Shown in pieces: positions 8,721 through 17,637 of a stretch of DNA of 64,000 bases. The position numbers and the translations under genes are program-made. The stretch is from NCBI RefSeq assembly GCF_011492945.1, contig NZ_CP045119.1, forward strand, positions 930,001 through 994,000, given 5' to 3'. The notes beneath the pieces were generated by a model. That model was not told where the DNA came from. It worked only from the letters and a program-made list of their open reading frames with translations, and ran no database searches. The stretch comes from Rubrobacter tropicus (GTDB taxonomy: Bacteria; Actinomycetota; Rubrobacteria; Rubrobacterales; Rubrobacteraceae). Positions within the stretch are counted from its first letter, which is position 1, and each line of letters opens with the position of its first letter.

Positions 8721-10689
8721 CTTCCCTCTCCAGGACCAGGTTGCCCACGCCGTCCACGGTACCCCCCCAGCCCGGCCGCACGACGCACGTCGACTCCCTG
8801 AACTCGACTATGGCCGGGCCTTCTACTTCGGAACCCTTGCCCATCCGTTCGCGCTTCAGGACCGGAACCTCAAGCCACTCCCCGTCGAAGTTCGCCTCCC
8901 GGCGTAAGGCCGTTGCCTCGCCCGAGGGTTCCGGTTCCTCCATCGGGGGCTTCTCGACCGGGACGGTCGCCACCAGGCGCAGGTTGACGAGCTCGACCGC
9001 CTCGTCCTCCATCCTGTAGCCGTAGCGTCCCTCGTGCGCCGCGTGGAACCCGCCCTCCAACTCCTCCAAAGAATCCGCCTCCACGGTCAGCTCGAAAGAC
9101 TGGCCCCTGTAGCGCAGGTCGGCGCGGCGTTGGAGGCTCGGGGTGCCGAGATCCCCCGCGGCGAACTTCTCCATCTCCCCGTACCTGCCCTCGAACTCCT
9201 TCCGGTCTACTTCGTCCAGCGGAACCAGGTAGGGGCGCACGTAGTCGCGGCGAAGGTCGCTTATGGCGAGGCCTAAAGCGCTGAGGACGCCGCCGGCGCG
9301 GGGGACGACGACGGTCTTTATGCCCAGCTCCTCGGCGAGCGCGCAGGCGTGCATCCCGCCGGCCCCGCCGAAGGCGAGCAGGGCGAACTCCCTGGGGTCG
9401 AGGCCCCGCTCGACGCTTATGACGCGCAGGGCTCGCACCATCTCCGCGTTGGCAACCCGCACGATGCCGAGCGCCGTCTCCTCGGCGTCCAGGCCGAGGT
9501 TTCCGCCGAGCGAGCCCAGGGCCCCCTCCGAGAGCCCGCGGTCCAGCACCACCTCGCCCCCAAGCTCAGCCCCATCCTTGAGGTACCCCAAGAACAGGTT
9601 CGCGTCCGTGACGGCCGGCTCCTCGCCGCCCTTGCCGTAACCCGCGGGGCCGGGCTCGGCGCCCGCCGAGTGGGGGCCGACGCGCAAGGCGCCGCCCGCG
9701 TCGGCCCAGGCGACGGAGCCCCCACCGGCGCTGACCGTGTGGACGTCCACCATGGGCAGTTTTATCGGAACGCCCGCGACCACCGTCTCGGTCGTGGTCT
9801 GCGCCTCGCCGGCGATGATCGGCGCGACGTCGGTCGAAGTGCCGCCCATGTCGAACGTGAGCAGATCCTCGTACCCGCCCAGAGCCCCGACGTGGGCCGC
9901 CCCGACCACGCCCCCGGCAGGCCCGGAGAGCACGCACCCCGCCGCGTCCGCGGCCGCGTCCTCGACCGGCACGACCCCGCCCGAGGATTGCATGATGAGC
10001 GGCGCAGGAACGCCCGCCCCGCCGGCCTTGTCCGCCAGGTTGTTCAGGTACGCCGCGAGCCTGGGACCCAGGTACGCGTCGGCGGCGGTCGTCGAGAACC
10101 GCTCGTACTCCCTGAACTCGGGCAGCACCTCGCACGAGAGCGAGACGTGCACGCCCGGCAGGGCCTCCCGCAGGGCTTCTCCCACCCCGCGCTCGTGTTC
10201 GGGGTGGGAGAAGCCGAAGAGCAGGCAGACGGCGACGGCCTCGACATCGGAGGCCTTGAGGGCCGCGACCGCGGCCTTCAGGCTCTCTTCGTCGAGCGGT
10301 TCGATCTCGCCCTCCGGCCCCATCCGTTCCTTCACGGTAAAGCGGAGGTCGCGCGGCACCAGCGGCGGCGGGCGGTCCCGGGCTAGGTCGTAGAGGGACG
10401 CGCGGTTCTGGCGCGCGATCTCCAGCACGTCCCTGAAGCCCTCGGTGGTGACGAGGGCCGTGCGGGCCCCCCGGCGTTCGAGCAGGGCGTTCGTCGCCAC
10501 GGTCATGCCGTGGGCTAAAGCGCCGACGGAGTTCGCCCCTATCCCGGCGGCGTTTATGGCGTTCATCACGCCCTCCGACTGGTCGGCGGGCGTGGATGGG
10601 ACTTTCGCCGTTACCAGCCTTCCTTCCGAGAGGGCGACCAGGTCGGTGAAGGTGCCTCCCACGTCGACGCCGAGGCGGGTCTCGCTCAA
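8713..10689 (-). CDS. hyuA: hydantoinase A/oxoprolinase family protein (HyuA)
   Basis: The 658-residue protein has the HyuA ATPase fold: phosphate loop VDVGGTFTDL, HGMTVATNALLERRG, the nucleotide-binding segment DMGGTSTDVA, GGGSVAWAD and AFGGAGGMHA. It is the ATP-binding partner of HyuB. It starts with TTG at 10689 behind GAGGATGATGTT, 4 nt after the upstream transporter stop, so transporter, hyuA and hyuB form one transcription unit. Length is normal for N-methylhydantoinase A. Confidence 0.9.
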   Translation of the reverse strand: MSETRLGVDVGGTFTDLVALSEGRLVTAKVPSTPADQSEGVMNAINAAGIGANSVGALAHGMTVATNALLERRGARTALVTTEGFRDVLEIARQNRASLYDLARDRPPPLVPRDLRFTVKERMGPEGEIEPLDEESLKAAVAALKASDVEAVAVCLLFGFSHPEHERGVGEALREALPGVHVSLSCEVLPEFREYERFSTTAADAYLGPRLAAYLNNLADKAGGAGVPAPLIMQSSGGVVPVEDAAADAAGCVLSGPAGGVVGAAHVGALGGYEDLLTFDMGGTSTDVAPIIAGEAQTTTETVVAGVPIKLPMVDVHTVSAGGGSVAWADAGGALRVGPHSAGAEPGPAGYGKGGEEPAVTDANLFLGYLKDGAELGGEVVLDRGLSEGALGSLGGNLGLDAEETALGIVRVANAEMVRALRVISVERGLDPREFALLAFGGAGGMHACALAEELGIKTVVVPRAGGVLSALGLAISDLRRDYVRPYLVPLDEVDRKEFEGRYGEMEKFAAGDLGTPSLQRRADLRYRGQSFELTVEADSLEELEGGFHAAHEGRYGYRMEDEAVELVNLRLVATVPVEKPPMEEPEPSGEATALRREANFDGEWLEVPVLKRERMGKGSEVEGPAIVEFRESTCVVRPGWGGTVDGVGNLVLEREDG

Positions 10690-10693
10690 AACA

Positions 10694-12022
10694 TCATCCT
10701 CGTTGTTCGGAGACGAGCTCGCGCTCTTCGGGTTCGTCGGCGTAGATGTCCTTTTGGGACGTCTCCTCGGCGAGGAAGTAGCAGAGGACGCTCAAAGCGC
10801 AGAGGGCCGCGATGTAGGTGGAGATCAAGGTCGTGCCGCCTATGGGGAAGAGCGTGGCGGCGATTATCGGGGCGAGGGCGCCGCCGAAGATGCCGGAGAT
10901 CTGGTAGCTAAAAGAAGCCCCGGAGTAGCGCACGCGCGTCCCGAAGAGCTCCGCGTAGAAGCTGGCCTGGGTGCCGTAGACAGCCGCGTGCCCGACGGCG
11001 AGGCCGACGACCACCGCCACGACTATCAGGACCGTGGAGCGGGTGTTGAGGAGGGCGAAGAGCGCGAAGGTCCACACGCCCATGAACGCCGCGCCGCCGA
11101 TGAGGAGCGGCCTGCGGCCGACGCGGTCGGAGAGCGAGGCGAACGCCGGGATGGTGAAAATTTCGAGCAGCGCCGCGATGGTGATGGCTGCGAGGCCTAT
11201 GCCCTGGGCGAGCCCGAGGTTCGCGGTGACGTGGGTCAGGGTGTAGACGGCGAGGATGTAGAAGGCCGCGTCGATGCCGATGCGGGAGCCCACGCCGAGG
11301 AGCACGTTCTTCGGGTAGGTGCGCAGCACGTCCACGATCGGCATCCTCGCCTCCGTGCCTGACTCGCGCACCCTGGAGAACGCGGGGCTCTCGTAGATCG
11401 AGAGACGGATAAAGAGCCCCACGACTATAAGGATGGCGCTCAGGAGGAAGGGCACGCGCCAGGCCCACGCCGCGTCGCCCGAGACCGCGTTGACTGCGGC
11501 GAAGACGCCCGTGCCGAGCACGAGGCCGGCCGGAACGCCCATCTGCGGCCAGCTCCCGTTCAGGCCGCGCTGGTCGTCCGGGGAGTGCTCCACGGCCATC
11601 AGGACCGCCCCGCCCCACTCGCCGCCGAGACCGATGCCCTGGAGGACGCGCAGCAGGACCAGCAGGATGGGTGCCGCGATGCCTATCGCGTCGTAGCCGG
11701 GAAGCACGCCGACCAGGAAGGTTGCTATACCCATGATCATGAGGGTGGTGACAAGCATGGTCTTGCGCCCGATCTTGTCCCCGTAGTGGCCGAAGACGAC
11801 ACCCCCCAGAGGCCGCGCCACGAAGCCTACGGCGAAGGTCGTGTAGGAGAGTATGGTCCCCGTCGTGTCGCCGAAGCCGGGGAAGAAGACCTGCGGAAAG
11901 AACAGCGCCGCGGCCGTGGCGAAGATGAAGTAGTCGTACCACTCGATGGTCGTCCCGATAAAGCTGGCAACGACCACCCTCCGGATCGGGGTGGACATCC
12001 CCTCGCCGCCGGCTCTCTCCAC
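10694..12022 (-). CDS. MFS transporter, metabolite:H+ symporter (MHS) family
   Basis: The 442-residue membrane protein is of the ShiA/KgtP/PcaT type. Its N-terminus SFIGTTIEWYDYFIF is diagnostic of the MHS family, followed by RPLGGVVFGHYGDKIGRK and GIGLGGEWGGAVL. These proteins import organic acids and related solutes with protons. As first gene of the hyuAB unit it probably brings in the substrate of that enzyme. GTG 12022 has GGGAGAGG upstream; ATG 11998 is an alternative start giving the usual short N-terminus. Confidence 0.88.
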   Translation of the reverse strand: MERAGGEGMSTPIRRVVVASFIGTTIEWYDYFIFATAAALFFPQVFFPGFGDTTGTILSYTTFAVGFVARPLGGVVFGHYGDKIGRKTMLVTTLMIMGIATFLVGVLPGYDAIGIAAPILLVLLRVLQGIGLGGEWGGAVLMAVEHSPDDQRGLNGSWPQMGVPAGLVLGTGVFAAVNAVSGDAAWAWRVPFLLSAILIVVGLFIRLSIYESPAFSRVRESGTEARMPIVDVLRTYPKNVLLGVGSRIGIDAAFYILAVYTLTHVTANLGLAQGIGLAAITIAALLEIFTIPAFASLSDRVGRRPLLIGGAAFMGVWTFALFALLNTRSTVLIVVAVVVGLAVGHAAVYGTQASFYAELFGTRVRYSGASFSYQISGIFGGALAPIIAATLFPIGGTTLISTYIAALCALSVLCYFLAEETSQKDIYADEPEERELVSEQRG

Positions 12023-12159
12023 GTCAGCCCCTCTCCCGAAAAGACCACCGTCCTCCCCCGAAAATTATATAGACCGCGCCCGCCTCGCGCTTGCCGACGG
12101 TTGACGCTGTGCCCGCCCCCGGCCACACTGATACGCCAACCGGAAAAGGAGAAGCGCAC

Positions 12160-12972
12160 GTGCCGGAGGCAAACGCGGCCGAACGAATCTTCGATTTGGA
12201 GCAGCCGCGCACCGAAGGGATGCCCATACACCCGGCCCATCGTCAGGCCGGCTACTCTTACCTGCTCCACCGCCGCCACGAGGACGAGTACAGCCCGGAT
12301 GATTCGGGCCCGCGCACCGGCGCCGCCGGCGTCCTGGTCTGCGGCGAGCACACCGGCACCCACATCGACGCCCTCTCCCACCAGGCCGACGCCCTGACCC
12401 TCTGCGGCGGTATCCCGGTCGGCGACGTCCAGACCCCCCGCGGGTTCACCGAGCACGGCGTCGAGAAGATACAGCCCATCGCGGCCCCGGGCGTGCTCCT
12501 GGACGTGGCCGCCCTGAAAGACGTCGAGGCCCTAGAGCCGGGCCACGTCGTCACCGACGCGGACCTCGCGGCGTGCTGCGAACGGCAAGGGATAGAAGCC
12601 TCGCCCGGAGGCGTGGCGCTCGTGCGGACCGGCAACGGGCGTTTTTGGGGGGACGAGGAAAAGTACCTTGCAGGGCCCGGGATGGACGCGGCGGCCTCGC
12701 GCTGGCTCGCGGACAGGGGCGTTATCGCCGTGGGGGCCGACAACATGGCCTGGGACGTTCCGGGGAGGCGCGACCCCGACCTCGGGTGCCTGATGCCGGG
12801 GCACCTGATCCTGCTGGCCCGTCGGGGCGTCTACATTATCGAGAACCTGGCCCTCGAAAGGATCGCCGCCGCCGGACACCACGAGTTCGAGTTCGTCTGC
12901 CTGCCCCTCAAGCTCGTCGGCGCCACCGGCTCCCCGGTGCGGCCCGTGGCGCTGGTCTCTGCTAGTGTCTGA
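12160..12972 (+). CDS. cyclase family protein (kynurenine formamidase-like metal hydrolase)
   Basis: The 270-residue product contains HTGTHIDALSH, the HxGTHxDxxxH metal-binding motif of the cyclase/KynB family. Other family features are LVRTGNGRFWG and GADNMAWD. Members hydrolyse formamide, lactone or cyclic amide bonds using a divalent metal. GTG 12160 follows AAAGGAG and is preferred over the upstream start at 12091. It is divergent from the MHS transporter-hyuAB unit with a shared promoter region, so a role in the same pathway is plausible but unproven. Confidence 0.85.
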   Translation: MPEANAAERIFDLEQPRTEGMPIHPAHRQAGYSYLLHRRHEDEYSPDDSGPRTGAAGVLVCGEHTGTHIDALSHQADALTLCGGIPVGDVQTPRGFTEHGVEKIQPIAAPGVLLDVAALKDVEALEPGHVVTDADLAACCERQGIEASPGGVALVRTGNGRFWGDEEKYLAGPGMDAAASRWLADRGVIAVGADNMAWDVPGRRDPDLGCLMPGHLILLARRGVYIIENLALERIAAAGHHEFEFVCLPLKLVGATGSPVRPVALVSASV

Positions 12973-12996
12973 TCAGGACAGAGGAGAGGAGAGACG

Positions 12997-13188
12997 ATGG
13001 AGGTACCGAAGGCCATGATCGTCGAGAAGATCCGGGGCAAGAGCGGCGCCGAGAAGGCGAACGAGGCCGACAAGGAACTCCCCGATAAAGTGGATACCGA
13101 AACCGACGCGGCCCTGCTCGAGAAGTACGGCCTCAGCCACGAAGACCTGAGCGAAGACTTCGGGGGCCAGGCGCCGAGCGCCGGGTAG
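12997..13188 (+). CDS. small acidic hypothetical protein
   Basis: A 63-residue soluble, highly charged protein with no signal peptide or membrane segment and no recognised family. The first part (VEKIRGKSGAEKANEADKELPDKVD) is Lys/Glu-rich; the end is LSHEDLSEDFGGQAPSAG. AGAGGAGAGGAGAGACG precedes the ATG, a very strong ribosome site, which supports a real gene. It follows the cyclase gene by 24 nt and may be its downstream partner. Confidence 0.65.
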   Translation: MEVPKAMIVEKIRGKSGAEKANEADKELPDKVDTETDAALLEKYGLSHEDLSEDFGGQAPSAG

Positions 13189-13209
13189 CAGGCCGGCGCC
13201 TGACGGGCC

Positions 13210-13542
13210 TCAAGCCCGCGAGGCGGCCTCCAGCAGCCGCACCAACAGCTCTATCCGCTCGACCTCAAGCCGCGCCTCGTAGTGCGCAAGCTCCGCCCGG
13301 CGCTTCGCGGAGAGAAGCTCCGCGTGCTCCGGCGTGTCCAGGATGCCCTCCAGGTAGAGCGCGGCGGTGCGCTCGTTCTTGGCCTCGAGCAGGGTGTCGG
13401 CGTTCTCGACCTTCGCACGCCGCTCGTGGTCCGAGAGCGCGTCCGTGGCCGCAACGAGCTCTCGGCGGGTAGCGACCAACCGCCCGTAGGCGGCCGGGAT
13501 TTCCCGTGCCAGATCCCCGGCTTCCGACCTCGTCTCGCCCAC
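13210..13542 (-). CDS. hypothetical coiled-coil protein
   Basis: The 110-residue product is almost entirely helical and charged, with heptad-like spacing in the C-terminal half (HYEARLEVERIELLVRLLEAA). GTG 13542 is chosen because GGAGGGGG lies 8 nt upstream. A TAAGAT hexamer coincides with the earlier ATG at 13584, suggesting that ATG is part of the promoter and not a start. It is convergent with the small gene at 12997. No family is recognised. Confidence 0.6.
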   Translation of the reverse strand: MGETRSEAGDLAREIPAAYGRLVATRRELVAATDALSDHERRAKVENADTLLEAKNERTAALYLEGILDTPEHAELLSAKRRAELAHYEARLEVERIELLVRLLEAASRA

Positions 13543-13665
13543 GCGACGTACCCCCTCCGAAGTATCAACCCGGCCGGGACGCATCTTACCCCGTTACGGG
13601 CACCTCATCTTCGCGTTTCGAAGGCGTCTGAAAGCGGTTTGCAATGAGAGTGAACCTCTTTGCAA

Positions 13666-13801
13666 GGCTGTCAGCTCTCGGCCATCAGCTTTCAGCAAGA
13701 GCAAGAAGCTGATGGCCGAGAGCGTAGGCCTGCGGAGCAGCCCGAAGCGGGCTGATCGCTGACGGCGCGGTTTTCGGAAGCTCATTGCTTCCGAAAACCG
13801 C
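13666..13801. repeat. heptad repeat element with hairpin (copy c)
   Basis: Left heptads include an 18-nt arm at 13674-13691 that is the exact reverse complement of 13706-13723. This is followed by the GAAGCGGGCTGATCGCTGAC box and a hairpin at 13767-13801 (15-bp stem, loop TCATT). Compared with copy a, the stem has GGAAGC paired with GCTTCC where copy a has GGGAGC with GCTCCC. Confidence 0.8.
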
Positions 13802-13802
13802 T

Positions 13803-14081
13803 CTAGGCGAGCTCTTCGGGCAGGAGGGCACCCGGGGCGTTCTCGAACCACCAGCGCCTCATGCGCCACTTCGTGCCCGTGCGGCAGCCCTGGCCGATGG
13901 GCGCCTGCGTCTCCGCGTCCAGGACCCGTCCCACGAAGAGGTATCCGTCGGGCCTGGCGGCGTCCTCGATCCGGACGACCTCGACGACCGTGCCGGGCAC
14001 CACGACCTCGTCGCCGTCGCGCTCGAACCTCCACCCGTCGGAGAGCCAGAGCCCGACCAGCTCGGCGTGCAGGCCGATCAC
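13803..14081 (-). CDS. hypothetical protein, 92 residues
   Basis: A small soluble protein with beta-rich composition (DGDEVVVPGTVVEVVRIED) and a Trp/Arg-rich C-terminal part (GTKWRMRRWWFENAPG). No family is recognised. Its ATG overlaps the stop of the next upstream gene by 4 nt, and that gene overlaps a third, so the three small genes at 13803-14738 form a coupled operon. Its end abuts repeat copy c. Confidence 0.55.
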   Translation of the reverse strand: MIGLHAELVGLWLSDGWRFERDGDEVVVPGTVVEVVRIEDAARPDGYLFVGRVLDAETQAPIGQGCRTGTKWRMRRWWFENAPGALLPEELA

Positions 14082-14296
14082 GCCGGTGTCCCCGCGAGTT
14101 CCGTCCGCCCGGGGTCGGCGAGTCTCTCGACGCCCTCGGGGATGTCCTCCGGCTGAAAGAAGGCCCCCGGGTCCACGGGGAAGACCAGGCGCGCCCCCTC
14201 CCCGGCGAGCTCCGCGGCCCGCTCGATTGAGGGCGCGGTCACCCTCGATCTGACGGTTGCCGTTCCGTAGCGTCTCTCAAAGGTGACGTGGATCAT
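14078..14296 (-). CDS. hypothetical protein, 72 residues
   Basis: A small protein that begins MIHVTFERRYGTATVRSRVTA and continues with an acidic helix (IERAAELAGEGARLVF). It overlaps the preceding gene by 20 nt and the following one by 4 nt. This tight packing supports translation. No known domain is recognised. Confidence 0.5.
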   Translation of the reverse strand: MIHVTFERRYGTATVRSRVTAPSIERAAELAGEGARLVFPVDPGAFFQPEDIPEGVERLADPGRTELAGTPA

Positions 14297-14738
14297 CGTC
14301 TCTCCCGCGTTCTTTGCTTTCTTTGCATACGAACTCCGAACCTCTCCGGATCTCCCTCGCCGCGCGGTCGTCCCTCCCCGGTTTGGCGCAGGGTACTCCC
14401 AGGCCGTCTACGATCGAGAGCAGATCCTCCAGGTCGGCGTCCTCGAGCGTCGAGCAGTGGCCGTCCGCGCGGATGCTGATCTTCGGCGCCTCGGCGTAGG
14501 GGTAGAACTCCACCCAGACGGGACCGCCGTCGCGGCCCGACCGCCGGTAGGGCTGGCTGCAGAGCACCAGGCGGGGGCCGAGGCGCCGCACCTCGGCGGC
14601 GAGGTCGTCCGGATCGACGACCCTCAGGTCCAACCGGGGCCTCAACCGCCCGATCGCCGTGCCGATGGCGCTGGCGTAGAGGCGCGGCTCGACCGCCACC
14701 AGGACGACGGGGCGATCCCCCTCCGAGACGCCCGTCAT
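14277..14738 (-). CDS. hypothetical protein with degenerate receiver-like fold
   Basis: The 153-residue product alternates strands and helices like a response-regulator receiver: VVLVAVEPRLYASAIGTAI, then LRVVDPDDLAAEV and PRLVLCSQPYR. The position of the phosphoacceptor Asp is occupied by CSQP, so phosphorylation is unlikely. The C-terminal part resembles nothing known and ends in Lys/Arg-rich sequence. ATG 14738 has GGAGGGC just upstream. Encoded next to, but divergent from, a histidine kinase; a pseudo-receiver role is only a guess. Confidence 0.6.
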   Translation of the reverse strand: MTGVSEGDRPVVLVAVEPRLYASAIGTAIGRLRPRLDLRVVDPDDLAAEVRRLGPRLVLCSQPYRRSGRDGGPVWVEFYPYAEAPKISIRADGHCSTLEDADLEDLLSIVDGLGVPCAKPGRDDRAAREIRRGSEFVCKESKERGRDDDPRHL

Positions 14739-15062
14739 CCGCCCTCCGCCCGCGCAGGACCTGCCAGGGCCAGGAAGGTGGGCTCGGGGGCGGCTGGGGT
14801 GATGGGTGGGGAAGAAAGGAGGTGCCGCCCGGGTCCGAGCCCGTCGATGGCGCACCGCCGGCGACGAAAGCGCGGCGTGTGCCGCTCCTTGTGTGTGCCG
14901 ACGTCCATCTTGCCAACGAGTATGACCCGCCACGACCGTCCTGCCATCGGGCTTTCTCACTACCGGCGGGCGGGGAATAACGGCTAGGGATAACGCCGCA
15001 CGCGAGGTCGCCGGCGGCGCGCTTTTTGGGGCTCTGATCGGCCCCGACCCCGGGGTAGTAGA
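14739..15062. other. divergent intergenic region, 324 bp
   Basis: Separates the small-gene operon (minus strand) from the histidine kinase (plus strand). A TAGAAT hexamer at 15059-15064 overlaps the first ATG of the kinase frame. No repeat element, RNA gene or convincing coding sequence was seen in the rest. Confidence 0.5.
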
Positions 15063-16955
15063 ATGTACGGACGCTGCGGGGCAGCGGAAAACCGTCTACC
15101 GGACCAACGAAGTCTTGGAGGGTCGTGGTCGGCGTTGGAAGAGGGAATTTACCGCGCGGTGGTGGAGCGTAACCCCGTCGGGGTTCTGGTCTACGACCCG
15201 GATACCAGGGGCATCCTGTACGCCAACCCGGCGCTGGAGGGCATGCTTCTGTACGGGGCGGGGGAACTACGGGAGACGCAGCTGTACGACCTCTTCGCCC
15301 TCGACCGCCGGGACACGGACGCCCGGACGGGCCGGGCCCTCGAGGCGGGGCAGTGCCCGCCGGACGAGGTAAGGCTGCGACGCAAGAACGGCTCCCTCGT
15401 CCGCGCCGAGGTCCGTCTGGTCGCGATACCCCACGTCGGCCGCGGGGCCGTCTGCGCGCTGGTTCGGGATGTCGAAGACGAGGTCCGGGGCAAGCCGCGC
15501 GGCACCGCGGCCTTCGCCCGATCCGCCATCGACAGCCTCTCCGCGCACGTGGCGATCCTCGACGGGACCGGAACCATCGTCGCCACCAACAGGCCCTGGC
15601 GCCGGTTCGCCGAGGCAAACGGGGCCGTCCCGGCGGAGGTCTCGGAGGGCGTCAACTACCTGGAGGTCTGCGACGCGGCCGCGGGCCGGAACTGCGCCGA
15701 CGCCGCCGCTTTCGCCCGGGGGATGAGGTCCGTGCTCTCCGGGCGGGAGGAGGCCTTCGAGCGCGAGTACCCCTGCCACTCGCCCACCGAGCGCCGGTGG
15801 TTTGTCGGGCGGGTTACGCGGTTCGCCGACACCGAACCGCCGTGGGCGGTCGTCGCCCACGAGAACGTTACCGGGCGAAAGAAGGCAGAGAACGCCCTGC
15901 AGGACCAGAACGTATTGCTGAAGACCACCCTCAGCCAGGCGGCCGAAGCCATCGTGGTCTGCGACCTGCAAGGGAGGTTCACGTTCGCCAACGACGCGGC
16001 GAGACGCATGGCGATGACGGAACCCGAAGGCTCCACCCTGGACGCCGTATCGGAGGTGGCGGGGGTGCCCCACTACCCCGATGGCACCCGCATGCCCGTG
16101 GAACAGAGCGCGATGCGAAGGGCCCTGCGGGGGGAGACCACCGTCGGCATGGAGGTACGAATGGTCAGGCCCGACGGCAGCCACTACGATCTCCTCGCCA
16201 GCGCCGGTCCTCTGGAGAATTCGGACGGCACGATCGTCGGCGCGGTCGCGAGCTTCCGGGACATCACGGAGCAAAAGGCGATGGAGGAGGAGAGGGAGCG
16301 TTCGCGCGGACGGGAGATCGCGACCCGCACCCAGAGAGAGGAGCGGCGCAGGATCTCCCGGGACCTGCACGACATGGTGCTCCAGGATCTCTCAGGGGCG
16401 CTGCAGTCGCTGCGCCTCGCCCACCTGCACGCCAGAGGCGCGGGGTCGCCCCTCGACCTGGAGGAGGAGCTCGGGGCCCTGCGGCGGGCGACCGCGGGCC
16501 TGCGGGGCGCCATCTACGACCTGAGGCACGAGGAAGAACGGACGTTCGTGAGGTCCGTCGAGTCGCTCGTCGAGCTCAACCGCCAGGCGACGCCGGGGCG
16601 CCGGATCTCGCTCGGCGTGGAGGAAGGGTTCCCGGAGGAACTGCCTGGCGAGGTGGGCGTGGAACTGCTTCGCATCCTGCAGGAGGCGCTCGCCAACGCC
16701 AGGCGCCACTCCGGGGCGGAGAACGTGCGGGTGAGGCTTCTCGCGGAGGGCGGCGAGGCGCTGGCGGAGCTGACCGACGACGGTCGAGGGTTCGAGCCGG
16801 GGGAGGTCAGGGAGGGCGTCGGGCTCTCGGCCATGCGAGAGCGGGTCGAGCGCCTGGGCGGCGGGATCGAGGTGGTCAGCCGGCCCGGCGAAGGGACGCG
16901 GGTTACGGTCAGGGTGCCTCTGGGGGGCGGTACTCCAGATCCTCGACCTCTATGA
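15063..16955 (+). CDS. multi-PAS sensor histidine kinase, NarL-type (HisKA_3)
   Basis: The product has three PAS-like modules (roughly residues 25-140, 155-275 and 280-410), each with PAS features such as GILYANPALEGML and GRFTFANDAARRM. The third ends in DITEQKAMEEERE. A HisKA_3 dimerisation helix follows, with EERRRISRDLHDMVLQ containing the phosphorylated His, then an ATPase with EALANARRHSG, DDGRGF and GVGLSAMRERVERLGG. No transmembrane segment is evident, so sensing is probably cytoplasmic. The first ATG coincides with a TAGAAT hexamer; TTG 15135, behind GGAGGG, may be the true start. The gene converges on its probable partner regulator and overlaps it by 47 bp. Confidence 0.88.
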   Translation: MYGRCGAAENRLPDQRSLGGSWSALEEGIYRAVVERNPVGVLVYDPDTRGILYANPALEGMLLYGAGELRETQLYDLFALDRRDTDARTGRALEAGQCPPDEVRLRRKNGSLVRAEVRLVAIPHVGRGAVCALVRDVEDEVRGKPRGTAAFARSAIDSLSAHVAILDGTGTIVATNRPWRRFAEANGAVPAEVSEGVNYLEVCDAAAGRNCADAAAFARGMRSVLSGREEAFEREYPCHSPTERRWFVGRVTRFADTEPPWAVVAHENVTGRKKAENALQDQNVLLKTTLSQAAEAIVVCDLQGRFTFANDAARRMAMTEPEGSTLDAVSEVAGVPHYPDGTRMPVEQSAMRRALRGETTVGMEVRMVRPDGSHYDLLASAGPLENSDGTIVGAVASFRDITEQKAMEEERERSRGREIATRTQREERRRISRDLHDMVLQDLSGALQSLRLAHLHARGAGSPLDLEEELGALRRATAGLRGAIYDLRHEEERTFVRSVESLVELNRQATPGRRISLGVEEGFPEELPGEVGVELLRILQEALANARRHSGAENVRVRLLAEGGEALAELTDDGRGFEPGEVREGVGLSAMRERVERLGGGIEVVSRPGEGTRVTVRVPLGGGTPDPRPL

Positions 16956-17637
16956 CCCCCTCCTTTATGGCGTAGACGACCGCCTGGGTCCTATCGAAGA
17001 TGTGCAGCTTGCGGTAGATGTTCGAGGTGTGGTTGCCCACGGTCTTCTCCGAGATGCCCAGAGCCTGGGCTATCTGCCGGTCGCTCATCCCCCGCGCCAG
17101 GCTCCTTATTACTTCCAGCTCCCTCCCCGTAAGGGGCGGCGGGGCGGCGAGGCGCGAGACCGCGGAGCCGCCCTCTTCGAAGGTCTGCAGCATCTTCTGT
17201 GCCAGGCCGGGCGCGATGATGGTGTGCCCGGCGTGTACCGTGCGGATGGCGCGCGAGAGGTCGTCGGGGTCCGCGTCCTTCAGCAGGTATCCCCGGGCGC
17301 CGGCCTTGATGCCCTCGAATACGTGCTCGTCCTCCTCGTGCCCGGTGAGGATGACGACGGCGGTCTGGGGCAGGAGGTCGGTGACCTCACGCGTCGCGGC
17401 GATGCCGTCGAGCTTGGGCATGGAGATGTCCATGAGCACGACGTCCGGCTCCTTCTCCCTGCACAGCCTGACGGCCTCCTCGCCGTCGTAGGCCTCGCCG
17501 ACGACCTCCACGTCGGGCAGCATGCCCACGAGGCCCGAGAGGCCCCTCGCGAAGAGCTTGTGGTCGTCCACCACCACGACCTTTATGGCGCCCTCACCGA
17601 CCAAGACCCCTACGCTCCTTTCTCGTTCGGCCGCCAT
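16909..17637 (-). CDS. NarL/FixJ family response regulator
   Basis: The N-terminal receiver has VVVVDDHKLFARGL, phosphoacceptor in VVLMDISMPKLDG, ILTGHEED and YLLKDA. A LuxR-type helix-turn-helix follows: LTGRELEVIRSLARGMSDRQIAQALGI..KTVGNHTSNIYRKL. It should be phosphorylated by the HisKA_3 kinase encoded opposite. TTG 17604 behind AAAGGAG is an equally good start. TAGAAT at 17741-17746 on the minus strand, the same hexamer as before the kinase, is a likely -10 and overlaps the acoX stop. The target genes are unknown; the adjacent aco cluster is a candidate. Confidence 0.92.
   Translation of the reverse strand: MAAERERSVGVLVGEGAIKVVVVDDHKLFARGLSGLVGMLPDVEVVGEAYDGEEAVRLCREKEPDVVLMDISMPKLDGIAATREVTDLLPQTAVVILTGHEEDEHVFEGIKAGARGYLLKDADPDDLSRAIRTVHAGHTIIAPGLAQKMLQTFEEGGSAVSRLAAPPPLTGRELEVIRSLARGMSDRQIAQALGISEKTVGNHTSNIYRKLHIFDRTQAVVYAIKEGVIEVEDLEYRPPEAP

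Noticed and set aside
7434-8801. 455-codon plus-strand frame
   Set aside because: Antisense to hyuB with low-complexity Gly/Val/Asp/Arg sequence.
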